This document shows positions 18,807-28,053 of a DNA stretch of 64,000 bases, one piece after another. Location of the stretch: the NCBI GenBank assembly GCA_026636295.1, contig CP089456.1, forward strand, positions 1,178,001-1,242,000, in the 5' to 3' direction. The notes beneath the pieces were generated by a model. It had not been told where the DNA came from, did no database searches, and was given only the letters and a program-made list of their open reading frames with translations. Both the position numbers and the translations under genes were made by a program. The stretch's first letter is position 1; every line of letters begins with the position of its first letter. The DNA comes from Medakamo hakoo (lineage: Eukaryota > Chlorophyta > Trebouxiophyceae > Coccomyxaceae).

Positions 18807-21251
18807 ATGCTGGTCCGCCGAGCTGGCCCGCCACCGCCGGCCCCGCAGCCGGCGTCCGGGCCGCAGCGCACGCCTCGACCCCGTCCGCCGTCCGCCGCCC
18901 GGGCCGCGCCCCTCGTCCGCCCGTCCCCACCCCCGCCGCAGAGCGACGGGCCGGCTGCTGCCGGCGCCGTCGAAGACGACGACGACGAGCCCCTGCCCAC
19001 GCCGTCGACGTCCTCGCCCACGCCACCGCTGCGCCCGGCAGACGAGCCCCTGCGTGTGGGAGACCGGCCGCTGAAGATCAACATCGACTTGATGGTGGTG
19101 AGTCGGAACGAATTGCGTTTTTTTTTTCGGCGGGCTGGGGGTGTGTGCGGCGTGTCCCCTGCATTTTGCTTTGCGCGCTCCGACGGCGCCCGCCCGCCAG
19201 GACCCGCTCCCACCCAACCAGCCGCGTCCATCAGGCCTTCAAGCCTGGGCCTGGGCGTGGCGGGCGGGTTGGCGGTGGCTGGGAAGACAGGAAAAGACCA
19301 ACCGATTCGGGGGAGACGCTTCTCCGACACAGCGCGTCGGGGCAGCGCGCGTGGCGCGCCCCCACCCCCACCCCACCCCCTCACCCCACCCCCGCCCCCC
19401 CACCCCCGCCCCCTTCCCCCACCCGTCCAGTACCGCGCCCGCCGCTTGCGCCGGGCCGCCCTGCGCGCCCCCTCCTTCAAAGCCAAGGCCCGCCTGGAGC
19501 GGGAGGCCGAGGACCTGCTGCGCAAAGCTTTAGAGCTCGACCCCACCGACGGGCGGGCGTACGTCGCGCTCGGCCGCCTGCTCGCCCAGCAGAACCGGGT
19601 CGAGGAAGCCCGGGCCCTGTACGACGACGGGTCCGCCGCCACCGGCGGGTCCAACTCGCACGTCTGGCAGGCGTGGGCGACGCTGGAAGCCCGGGCCGGG
19701 CGGGTCGGCCGCGCGCGCAAGCTGTTTGACGCCGCGACGGTGGCGGACCCGGGCCACGCGGCGGCCTGGCACGGGTGGGGCCTGCTCGAAAAGAGGGCGG
19801 GCGACCCCGCGCGCGCGCGGGACTTGTGGGTGCGCGGCGTGCGCGCGTGCAAGAAGGCCGCGGAGGCGGGCGGGCGCGACGGGCACGGCGACAGTGACAG
19901 GTCCGGCCCCAACCCGCACCTGTACCTGTCCCTCGCCACGCTCGCCGCGGAGTCGGGGTTCATGGAGGAAGCCCGGGCCTGGTTCACGGAGGCGACCAGC
20001 GGGCGGCGCGGCGCGAAGACGGCCGCGCTCTGGCACGCCTGGGCGATGGCGGAGGCCCGGACGGGGGAACCCGCGGCCGCGCGCTACCTCTTTGCGCGCG
20101 GGCTGGAAGCCAACCCACGGTCCCGGTACGTCCACCTGTCGTGGGCGCTGTGGGAGGCGGGCCTTGGCGAGGTGGCCAACGCGCGGCGCCTGCTGGCCCG
20201 GGGCCACGCCCTGAACCGGCGGGACCCGGCCATCCTCCAGGCGTGGGCGTTGCTGGAAGCGCGGTGCGGCGACCCGGACGCGGCACGCGACCTGCTGGCT
20301 CGCGCGGCGGAGCTGGAGCCCCGCCACATCCCGGTGTGGCAGGCCTGGGCCTGGCTGGAGGCGGGCCAGGGCAACCTGGACCGGTCCCGCGAGCTGTTCA
20401 AGGCGGGCCTGGCGGCCGTGCCGGGCGCGCCGGGGCCGGCCGTCGCGCCGCTGTGGCAGGCGTGGGGTGTCGTCGAGGGCCGCGCGGCGACCAAGCCGGG
20501 CGGCGGCGGCGACTTGGCCGCCGCCCGGTCCGCCTTCCGGGCCGCCCTGCGCGCGGACCCGGCCTGCGAGCCCGCCTGGCACGCGTGGGGCGCGCTGGAA
20601 GAGGAGGTCGGCAACTACGACCGGGCGGCCGAGCTGCGGGCGCTGTACAACCAGGCGCGCACGGAGACGGCCCTGCCCAAAAACTTCCGTGCGAGCCTGG
20701 ACCCCCGCCAGCAGAAGGGGGGGCTGGCGGGGCGGGGCGCGGCCTTCCTGCGCGGTGACGACGGCGAGGCGGGCTCGCCGTCGCCGTCCGCGTCCGCGTC
20801 CGGCGTGCTGGCGGCCGTGGCGGACTGGTGGTCGCGCTTCGAGGCCGGGCGCGCGCCCGGCGCGCGCCCGCGCCGCGCGCGGGGCGGCGGGTCCGCCACA
20901 TCTCCCTCCACCAGCCCGGACGACGACGCCGACGGCGGCGACGAAGAAGAAGACCCGCTCCCCGTCCCGCCCCCTCCCGTCTCGGCCATGGCCGCCTTCA
21001 ACTCGCCGTCGCTGCCCGCGCTGCCGGAGGTCGTGCCGCGCGGTCGGGCGGCCGCGCGCGCGAAAGCTGCCGCTGCTGCCGCCGGTGGCGCCGGGGACGG
21101 CGCGCCTGGCGGCGCTGCGCCTGCAGACCCCAGCGCGGAGGGTGAGCCGGGCGTGTCGTCCCCGGCCCGGCCCGTGGCGGCGGGCAAGCGGCCGCCGCGC
21201 GGCAGCGGGAAGCAGAAGGGTGGTGGTGGGGGCGGTGAGGTGGAGGGGTGA
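18807..21251 (+). CDS. MBB1: MBB1/HCF107-like plastid RNA-binding HAT/TPR-repeat protein
   Basis: MBB1 of Chlamydomonas and its plant ortholog HCF107 bind the 5' end of the psbB-psbT-psbH transcript, protecting it and aiding psbH translation. Exons 18807-19097 and 19431-21251 give 703 aa. After a Pro-rich N-terminus comes an acidic stretch (VEDDDDEPLP), the conserved lead-in RPLKINIDLMVYRARRLRRA, and about 11 HAT/TPR repeats over roughly residues 115-520. Repeat hallmarks are seen again and again: SHVWQAWATLEAR, AAWHGWGLLEKR, ALWHAWAMAEAR, VHLSWALWEAG and ILQAWALLEARC. The tail ALPKNFRASLDPRQQKGGL followed by low complexity is family-like. The intron is phase 0 with a C-rich tract before the acceptor. 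The first ATG in frame was used; a more 5' transit-peptide start is possible. It is the plausible ortholog, not merely a generic TPR protein. Confidence 0.87.
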   Translation: MLVRRAGPPPPAPQPASGPQRTPRPRPPSAARAAPLVRPSPPPPQSDGPAAAGAVEDDDDEPLPTPSTSSPTPPLRPADEPLRVGDRPLKINIDLMVVSRNELRFFFRRAGGVCGVSPAFCFARSDGARPPGPAPTQPAASIRPSSLGLGVAGGLAVAGKTGKDQPIRGRRFSDTARRGSARGAPPPPPHPLTPPPPPHPRPLPPPVQYRARRLRRAALRAPSFKAKARLEREAEDLLRKALELDPTDGRAYVALGRLLAQQNRVEEARALYDDGSAATGGSNSHVWQAWATLEARAGRVGRARKLFDAATVADPGHAAAWHGWGLLEKRAGDPARARDLWVRGVRACKKAAEAGGRDGHGDSDRSGPNPHLYLSLATLAAESGFMEEARAWFTEATSGRRGAKTAALWHAWAMAEARTGEPAAARYLFARGLEANPRSRYVHLSWALWEAGLGEVANARRLLARGHALNRRDPAILQAWALLEARCGDPDAARDLLARAAELEPRHIPVWQAWAWLEAGQGNLDRSRELFKAGLAAVPGAPGPAVAPLWQAWGVVEGRAATKPGGGGDLAAARSAFRAALRADPACEPAWHAWGALEEEVGNYDRAAELRALYNQARTETALPKNFRASLDPRQQKGGLAGRGAAFLRGDDGEAGSPSPSASASGVLAAVADWWSRFEAGRAPGARPRRARGGGSATSPSTSPDDDADGGDEEEDPLPVPPPPVSAMAAFNSPSLPALPEVVPRGRAAARAKAAAAAAGGAGDGAPGGAAPADPSAEGEPGVSSPARPVAAGKRPPRGSGKQKGGGGGGEVEG

Positions 21252-21280
21252 AGGAGGAGAGGGGGGAGGGGGGGAGCACG

Positions 21281-21334
21281 TCCGTCGTCCCCCGTCCCCG
21301 CCGTCTTTCCGTCGTCCCCCGTCCCCGCCGTCGC
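21281..21334. repeat. 27-bp tandem duplication in a 3' flank
   Basis: Two adjacent near-identical 27-base units starting TCCGTCGTCCCCCGTCCCCG occupy 21281-21307 and 21308-21334. They lie in the 178-bp gap between the convergent MBB1 and CBM20 genes. Confidence 0.85.
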
Positions 21335-21429
21335 TTCTGTTTGTAGAACACACAAGCCACGACAAAGAACTCCACATCCATCAACCACATCTAAGCCTGT
21401 TCTTTTTTTCCACCCCGCCCACCTCTCTC

Positions 21430-22242
21430 TCATTCAACCGCGCTCGCCGCCCGCACCGCCGCCTCTGCCGCCGCGACCCGGGCGTCCGCTTCGAGTGCGG
21501 CTTTGCTGGCGGGGCCAAAGACGGCCACAGCCTCGGCGGACGCGGCCAGCGCGGCGGCGAGCTCTTCGGCCGCGCGCGCGGCAGCGCGCGTGGTGGTGCA
21601 AGGCGGGCGGTGGTCGACCCCCTCCTCGCCCGCCGCGCACGCGGCCGGAGCCGGGGCGCCGCCTGCCGCTGGAAGGCGCACGTCGCCTGCGCCTTCCACC
21701 CCATCCCCTCCCCCACCCTCCACCGTCTCGATGCTCACATCGTGGCGGGCGCCGTCCCACGCGTCCGCGACGGTGACCGTCGTGGCTGCTGCTGGTCCGC
21801 GAGCGCTCGCGGCGCGCAGCGGCGGCAGCGCGAAATTATCGCCCTCCGACCACCGCAGGCTGGCGCCCCGGCCGTCGCGGACGACGTACTTGTACTCCCA
21901 GGCGGGCGACGGCGGCGGCGACGGCGAGGACGGCGACGGCGCGCCGCCGTCGTGCTCGAGCTCGAGCGTCAGCACCCACGCGTCGCCGTCCGTCCACTCC
22001 AGCGGCCGCGCGGCGGCTGGGTTCCATTCCCCGAGCGCCGGGTGCGAGCCGACGACCGCGATGTGGTGGCCGAACTCAGTGCGGTAGGGCACGGAGAAGT
22101 GGAGGCGGGTGGTCGACGGCGGTGGAGGGGCGGTCGGCGCGTCGGCGCCCTCGCTCGTGCCCTGCGCACGAGCTGTGGGAGGCGTCGCCGAGCATCGCCG
22201 TCCCGCCAGGGCATTCATGACACGTGTCTTCACGCCCCGCAT
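21430..22242 (-). CDS. CBM20 starch-binding-domain protein
   Basis: CBM20 modules bind starch or glycogen. Single exon, 270 aa from the ATG at 22242; a second in-frame ATG is 24 bases on. An N-terminal Ser/Thr/Ala/Pro-rich stretch (about 45 residues) could be a transit peptide. The CBM20 follows: TRLHFSVPYRTEFGHHIAVV, GSHPALGEWNPAAARPLEW, DAWVLTLELEHD, WEYKYVVRDGRGASLRWSEG and DNFAL, with the Trp residues expected at the starch sites. No catalytic module is attached. The remaining ~110 residues are Ala-rich and helical (RAAARAAEELAAALAASAEA). A role in plastid starch binding or scaffolding is inferred; the partner is unknown. It diverges from the SPX gene across 266 bp. Confidence 0.82.
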   Translation of the reverse strand: MRGVKTRVMNALAGRRCSATPPTARAQGTSEGADAPTAPPPPSTTRLHFSVPYRTEFGHHIAVVGSHPALGEWNPAAARPLEWTDGDAWVLTLELEHDGGAPSPSSPSPPPSPAWEYKYVVRDGRGASLRWSEGDNFALPPLRAASARGPAAATTVTVADAWDGARHDVSIETVEGGGGDGVEGAGDVRLPAAGGAPAPAACAAGEEGVDHRPPCTTTRAAARAAEELAAALAASAEAVAVFGPASKAALEADARVAAAEAAVRAASAVE

Positions 22243-22508
22243 GAGTAGGAGCGGCGTGGGAGCGGGAGGACACGCAGTGTGGCGCGTGTGCAAAAAGAAA
22301 AGGGCGCGCGTTTTTGCTCTTTTTTGTGTCTGCAAGCAGCGTCGGTGCCAGAGCTGCATTTTTTCCGCCTGTCCACACACTTGCCGTCCCGAGGAAAAAA
22401 AAACGTCGGCGGGCCTCTCCCCGCGTGCATTGGCCACACCCTGTAGCTCGCTGTCCCTTCGCAAACACACACCCGCGCGCCGCCGTCGTCCCGCCCCCCC
22501 CCAAAACA

Positions 22509-24088
22509 ATGAAGTTTGGCGCGCTGCTGCGCACGTCGGCAGAGCAGGCGCCCGAGCTGGCCGGCCTGTTTGATGCCTACAAGGCCCTGAAGAAGCGGCT
22601 AAAAGCGCTGCCGGCTGGGCCTGGGCTCGCTGGCGCCACCGGCAGCGCGGGCACGGGCGGGGAGGGCGCGTCGGCTCGCGGCGGAGGCGACGGTGACGCA
22701 GCACCTGCGACGCAAGCCGACGCGCCGTCAGCACCCGCGCCTCCCCCGCCGCCTGCGCCGCTGCCACTGGACCCGTCCTTCGCTGAGAAGGAAGCCGCGT
22801 TCGTTACAGAGCTAGGACGGGACGTGCGGCAGGTGAGGTGGTGGGTGGGCGACGGGCCGCGCACGCGCCTTTTTCGGCGGTCCGGGACCCATTGGTTCTC
22901 CGCGCGGCTCTGGGAGATACCCGGCCTGACCTATCTCTCACTCAAAAAACGCACGCATCAAAACACACACACCCAGTTCAACGACACGTTTATCGAAAAG
23001 GAGGAAGACGCCGTCATCCGGCTCCAAGCCCTCCAAGACGCGGCCGCGGACGCCTTGCGCCGCGCAGACCGCAAGCGTGCGGGCTCGACCTACGCCGCGC
23101 TCGTCGACCTCCACGGCGAGCTGCTGATGCTCGTCCACTGGTCCATGCTCGCGTACACCGGGCTCGTCAAGATCCTGAAGAAGCACGCCAAGCGGACGGG
23201 CGCGCGCCTGGCCGTGGGTGCGGGGCTGGAACGGCTGCTGGACCAGCCGTTTTGCTCGCTCGAGGTGAGGGGGGTGGGGGTGTGGGTGGGTGGGTGGGTG
23301 GGGAGGTGGGGGAGAGATTCTTGGGCGCACCCCCGGCCAGCGCCCAGCCATCCCCTCACACACACGCGCGCACTCACGACCCCGTCTCCCCCTTCCAAAA
23401 CACACACACACACCAACAGGTTATCCAGGACCTGGTCCGCCGCACGGAAGCCGAGATCGACGCCCTGGCGGCTTTCCTGGGCGGCGGCGGCGGCGGCGGT
23501 GCCGGGGAGGGCGCGGGCCCCGCCAGCGCGGCCGAGCCGGGCCGCGTCACGCCGGGACCGGCCGGCACGCCGCGCGCGTCCTGGTTGGTCGGCGCCCGGT
23601 CCGGGTCGGCCGGCCTGGCAGCCGAACTGGCGGTCGCGGCGGCGGCGGCCAAGTCCGGGTCAGTCGGCGGCGGCGGCGGCGAGGGCGGGCGCGGCGGGTC
23701 GTCAGACGAGGAGTCGGACGAGGACGGGAGCGACCCGCCGTCCGCGCCCCGGCCGGCGGCGGACGCGGGCGCGCCGCCGCCCCCCAAACGGGCGCGCGTT
23801 GAGACTGCCGCCGACGGCGACCAGCCGGGCTCCGCGGAGGGCGGCGCGGCCGCCGCGCCCGCCCGCGGCCCGCCCGGCCCGCCGCCCGGGCCGCCCCCCA
23901 CCATCGCGGTGCGCACGGCCGCCGCCCTCGGCCTGTGGTCCGCCCTGCACGCGACCGCATCCACGCCATCGACCGTGCTGGCGCCCGGGTCGGCCGTCGC
24001 GGGCGGGGCGGGCGTCGGGTCCGGCGGACCCGCCGCGACGGACGCGGCTGCTGCCGTGCCGCCGAGTGGCGTGGTCGGCGAGGCGTGA
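22509..24088 (+). CDS. SPX-domain protein (inositol pyrophosphate / phosphate sensing)
   Basis: SPX domains bind inositol pyrophosphates and report phosphate status. Exons 22509-22832, 22977-23264 and 23420-24088 give 426 aa, introns in phase 0. The N-terminus MKFGALLRTSAEQAPELAGL starts the domain and is interrupted by a low-complexity insert (about 45-90). The second half runs FNDTFIEKEEDAVIRLQALQ to MLVHWSMLAYTGLVKILKKH, with the ligand-binding Lys cluster at K173, K176 and K177. After about residue 215 the protein is Gly/Ala/Pro-rich with an acidic Ser tract and PPPPKRAR, which looks like a nuclear localisation signal. No EXS, MFS, RING or VTC domain is visible, so it is a stand-alone SPX protein, like SPX1-4 of plants that restrain PHR transcription factors. 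That role is inferred. A TGTAA lies 93 bases past the stop. Confidence 0.86.
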
Positions 24089-24180
24089 AGTGTTTTTCTG
24101 TGTGCCGGGCACCCCTCCACCATTCTTTTCGTCCCTCTTTGGTGTGCATGGAGAGCTGTGTGGTGTGCGTTGCATGCGTG

Positions 24181-24185
24181 TGTAA
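24181..24185 (+). terminator. Possible polyadenylation signal TGTAA of the SPX gene
   Basis: TGTAA sits 93 bases downstream of the SPX stop, followed by T-rich sequence, a reasonable distance for a chlorophyte poly(A) signal. It lies in the gap shared with the convergent SmB gene. Confidence 0.4.
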
Positions 24186-24335
24186 ATTTCTTGCCATCAT
24201 TTGTCTTTCAACACGCCGGGCGCCGCGCTCGGAAAGCAAAAAAAAGAACCACCCCTCCCTTTTCGCGCACTCCCCCCCCCCTCTCTCTCTTCCGTGCGCC
24301 CGCCCATCATGCGCCCACACCCCCCGACCGCCCCT

Positions 24336-25429
24336 TCACGGCGGCCCGCCCGGCCTCCAACCGGGCGGCGGGCCCCCACCACGCCCCATCTGCGGCGCCA
24401 TCATTCCCGGCGCGGCCGCGCCCAGGCCGGGGACAGGCCCCGCCAGCCCGGGCGGCGGGCCTCCAGGCGTGACCGCGCCCGCGGCCATGGGCATGCCCCG
24501 CCCGGCCGCCCGGCCCACGCCGGGGCCACCCTGTTGACGCGAAGGGAAGGGAGGGACGGGAGGCGTGAGCGCGAGGATGTTCGGGGCGTGGTCGGCCGGC
24601 GGGCACTCCTCCTCCCCCCCACCCCGCCACCAAAAAAAAACCGAAGACGCACCGCCGCTTTGGGCCGCCGGTCGGTGGAGGGAGGCGGGCCCTCCACCGC
24701 CAGGGCCAGCACCGCGTCGCCGCGCAGGATGACCAGGCCAAGCACGCGGCGGGAGGCCGGCGGCGCGTCGGCAGCGGCCGGGGCGCCTGCAGCGGCCGCC
24801 GCTTTCCCGCGCAGGGGGCGGAACTCTTCCGCGTCGCCCAGGACCAGGTTCAAGTGGCGGTCAAAGGCCATGAAACTGGTGAGTGGTTGGTGTGTGGGCG
24901 AAGGGTGTGTGTGAGTGTGCGCGTGTGCGGTCGTGGGGACAGGGAAAGGGGGGGGAGGGTTGGTCGAGGCGCGGCCGGGCGGGTGAAGACAACGTCCCGT
25001 GCGCAGCGCACAGCGCGCTGGTGCTCGTCCCAACACGCCTACCACGGGCGCACCGGGCCTTCCGCTCCAGCCGCGCAGCGGTGAGGGGTCAGGGATGTCC
25101 ACCCCTGCCCCGCGCACGGACGACGCAGAGATCGGTCTCTTGCGCCGCCGGCGTCGCAGGGCTCGCGGCTTTGTCCGCTCTCGCGCGCCCACACATCGAA
25201 CGCACCGTCCCACGATCTGGCGGCCGTCGTTCATGGTGATGCGCATGCCTGTGGTGTGTGGGTGTGAAGGGAGGAGAGAGGGCTGAGCGTGTGCGCGAAA
25301 AAAAAACGGGCGGAGGCATTTCCCATTTCCGCCGCCCCGCGAACCAAAAAAACAGACGCCCGCGCGCCTCCCAAAAAACGCACGGTAGTTGATGTAGTTC
25401 AGCAGCTTGGAGCCGCGGGCGACGGACAT
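24336..25429 (-). CDS. SMB: Spliceosomal Sm protein B (SmB/B')
   Basis: Core protein of the heptameric Sm ring on U1, U2, U4 and U5 snRNAs. Exons 25429-25384, 25248-25206, 24875-24653 and 24530-24336 give 168 aa. Sm1 is spread over three exons: SKLLNYINYR, MRITMNDGRQIVGR, FMAFDRHLNLVLGDAEEFRP. Sm2 is RRVLGLVILRGDAVLALAVE followed by the SmB-specific GPPPSTDR. The tail GGPGVGRAAGRGMPM and PPPGWRPGGPP matches the Pro/Gly-rich SmB tail. The loop between Sm1 and Sm2 is Ala-rich here where other species have Lys/Glu. Phases 1, 2 and 0 restore exactly the conserved residues at each junction, which makes the model firm although the exons are tiny. Confidence 0.92.
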
Positions 25430-25842
25430 GTTGGGCGACTAGGTTTTGAGTGCGCACGCGCCCGCTTTTCCTTGTCCAGGCACGGCAGCTGTGTTTTCCG
25501 CTTCCAGGCGCAACCCCCCTCGACGAGCGAGCGGCGTGGGGTTGGGCACACACCGAACCGCGCAACCGCCCGTGCAGGCACGCGGGGGAGGTCCCTACGG
25601 CTGTGCGCGTGCAAAAGCAGGTGCGCGTGCGTGTAGAGGGAGTGGGTGGGAGGCGCCGGCGGCCCCTCTCTCGTCGCGACCCTCTGCGCTGGCTGGCTGG
25701 GGGGGTGCGGGGCGTGTCCGGTTCGACCGTGTGAGCCAGGCGCCCTCCCTCCCCTCACACCTCCTTTCCCCCACCCCTGTGGCCCCGCCCCCAAGACAAC
25801 ACCCCCCCCCCCCCCCACACCACCCAACCCCAACACCCAGCC
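25430..25842. other. Divergent promoter region, SmB and 14-3-3
   Basis: These 413 bp separate the SmB and 14-3-3 start codons. A C15 run (25802-25816) precedes the 14-3-3 ATG by 26 bases and may be leader sequence or the pyrimidine tract of a leader intron ending at the CAG at 25838-25840. A tRNA-like string near 25715 was rejected. No coding sequence is evident. Confidence 0.5.
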
Positions 25843-27717
25843 ATGCCCGTCGACCGGGAGGAGGCGGTCTACATGGCCAAGCTGGCCGAGCAGGCGGAGC
25901 GGTACGACGAGATGACGGCCGAAATGAAAAAGGTCGCGGCCGCCGTCAGCGCCGGCGGCGGCGAGGCCGAACTGTCCGTCGAGGAGCGCAACCTGCTGTC
26001 CGTCGCGTACAAGAACGTGATCGGCGCCCGCCGCGCGTCCTGGCGCATCGTGTCGTCCATCGAGCAGAAGGAGGAGGCCAAGGGCAACGCCGAGCACGTG
26101 TCCCGCATCAAGCGGTACCGGGAAGTGGTGCGTGAGAGGGAGGTGGGAGGGGAGGGAGGCGGCGAGGTTTTTTTTTGTCCGCCCGGGCGGGGGAGCGGGG
26201 GTGGTGCTGTCTTTTCTGTCCGCGCGCCCGGGCGGCGCGGGCTGTGCCACGCCCCGCCCACCCCGCGCGCGGGTGGCCGGGCGCCCGGAGTCGGCCTGGG
26301 GGTGGGTGACGTGCGCTGACGGCGCCGTGCCGCCGCGGTGTGCGTCGCCAAAGCGCCCCCCCAAACGGTGCAAGGCGTTTCAATGCCTCGTGCGGACGCC
26401 GGTGTCCTTCCGCCCGCGGGCCGAAAGCGAACAATCGACGCCTCCGCGCCCCGGGTTCGGACCGCCCGTCCCACCCACCCTGCCCACGCCTGCGGAGAGC
26501 GGATGTCGGGCCACCCTCGCGCGCGTGCGCCAAGCCGAAAGGGCGCCCCCCTGCGCCGCGGCGCGGTCGCAAAAGTCGGGCCTGCTGCCTTTCCTCGCAG
26601 CAGCAGCTGCTGAGTAGGAGGCGAAAACGCGGCGCCGCGGGTCGGTTGTGCGCCGTCGCACGGCCGGGCACCGTGGATCTGATGGCCTACCCGCCGCCGG
26701 CTGGATCGGCGGGATACTGGACCACCCATGCAGCTGGGCGGCAGACCGTGAAACGCCCTCCCCTGCTCGCCGCCCGCGCCCCCAACCCCTGTCTCGCGGC
26801 GCGGCGCGTCGCTCACGCTCCCTCCTTCCCTCCCGCCTCCCCCTCCCCCAGGTCGAGAAGGAGCTGTCCGAGATCTGCGCGTCCATCCTGGCCCTCCTGG
26901 ACGACCACCTCATCCCCACCGCCTCGTCCGGCGAGTCCAAGGTGTTCTACTTGAAGATGAAGGTGAGGCGGTCCAGTTTTTTCGGCGAGGGCGGACGGGG
27001 AGCGGTCCGATGGGTCGCCAGCGCCCGCCTTTGCGCGCGTACGCCGGGGCGTGCCGCCACCCGCCTGGATCCTTGCTTGGGCGTGGATGAGACCGAGGGC
27101 GGCCTTCACCCGCGCCGGAGATCGCTGGGCGCGGTCGTGCGTCCTGCCGGCCGCGCGGCGGCGAAGCCGTTGAGGGAGGGAACAGGGGCACCCACGCACC
27201 CGCCGCGCGGCGCGGCGCGCCATCGGCGCCAACCCCGCCACCTCCCCACTCACGCACACCTCCACCGTTTCCGTGCACCACCACTCCACTCCAGGGCGAC
27301 TACCACCGCTACCTGGCCGAGTTCAAGACGGGCGCCGACCGCAAGGAAGCCGCGGAACACACGCTGCTGGCGTACAAGGCCGCGCAGGACATTGCGCTCG
27401 TCGACCTCGCGCCGACCCACCCCATCCGCCTGGGCCTCGCCCTCAACTTTTCCGTGTTCTACTACGAGATCCTCAACTCGCCGGAGCGGGCGTGCCACCT
27501 GGCCAAGCAGGCGTTCGACGAAGCCATCGCCGAACTGGACACGCTGGGCGAGGAGTCGTACAAGGACTCCACGCTCATCATGCAGCTGCTGCGCGACAAC
27601 CTGACGCTGTGGACGTCGGACATGCAGGACGCGGACGGCGGGGATGGTGCGGGCGGCGCGGGCGGCGGCGCCGCCGGTCCGGCGGAGCCCAAGCCGGAGG
27701 GCGCGGCGGCCGAGTGA
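25843..27717 (+). CDS. 14-3-3 protein
   Basis: Dimeric phospho-Ser/Thr-binding adaptor. Exons 25843-26127, 26852-26962 and 27295-27717 give 272 aa. The family is unmistakable: [20 protein letters not shown] (dimer helices), [89 protein letters not shown] and [18 protein letters not shown]. The groove residues (K of AYKN, RR of GARR, RY of HRYL) are present. Introns are in phase 0; the first is 724 bp, the longest in the window, and looks like plain G+C-rich filler. The acidic Gly/Ala tail is variable in the family. A GT repeat begins a few bases after the stop. The subcellular partner proteins cannot be inferred. Confidence 0.97.
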
Positions 27718-27721
27718 GGTG

Positions 27722-27760
27722 GTGTGTGTGTGTGTGTGTGCGTGTGTGTGTGTGCGTGTG
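27722..27760. repeat. GT microsatellite after 14-3-3 stop
   Basis: Imperfect (GT)n broken by two GC steps, starting 4 bases after the 14-3-3 stop codon. Confidence 0.95.
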
Positions 27761-27969
27761 TTTTCCAAACGACCTGAGAACCTTCAAGAGAGAGGCGAGA
27801 GCGTGTGCGTTGGGGGCGGAGTGCGTGTGCGGGGAGAGCAAGGGAGGGAGAGCGGGGGTTGGCCGGGGGCGAACAGAGCCGAAACACCAGTGTCTGCAAC
27901 CTTTTTGCCCGTCCATCCCCTCGCCAAACGGCGGGCGGGGGCGGGCGGGCGCCTTTCTCCAAAGAAACG

Positions 27970-27978
<9 letters not shown>

Positions 27979-28008
<30 letters not shown>
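27979..28008. repeat. CA microsatellite near SSRP1 3' end
   Basis: (CA)n of about 13-15 units. It lies about 45 bases beyond the SSRP1 stop and reads as (GT)n on the SSRP1 strand. Confidence 0.95.
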
Positions 28009-28012
<4 letters not shown>

Positions 28013-28053
28013 AGAAAGACCTCTCCCTCGCATCCCCACCACCCCTCACTCTC

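Larger units (their letters stand above)
27718..28053. other. Intergenic, two convergent genes each followed by a GT tract
   Basis: This 336-bp gap separates the 14-3-3 and SSRP1 stops. It has a GT repeat at its left end and a CA repeat at its right end (GT on the SSRP1 strand), so both transcripts meet a GT-rich element soon after their stops. The middle is G+C-rich without coding signal. Confidence 0.7.

Noticed and set aside
25700-25740. tRNA-like GGTTCGA string
   Set aside because: No matching T-stem, anticodon arm or acceptor stem can be formed around it.
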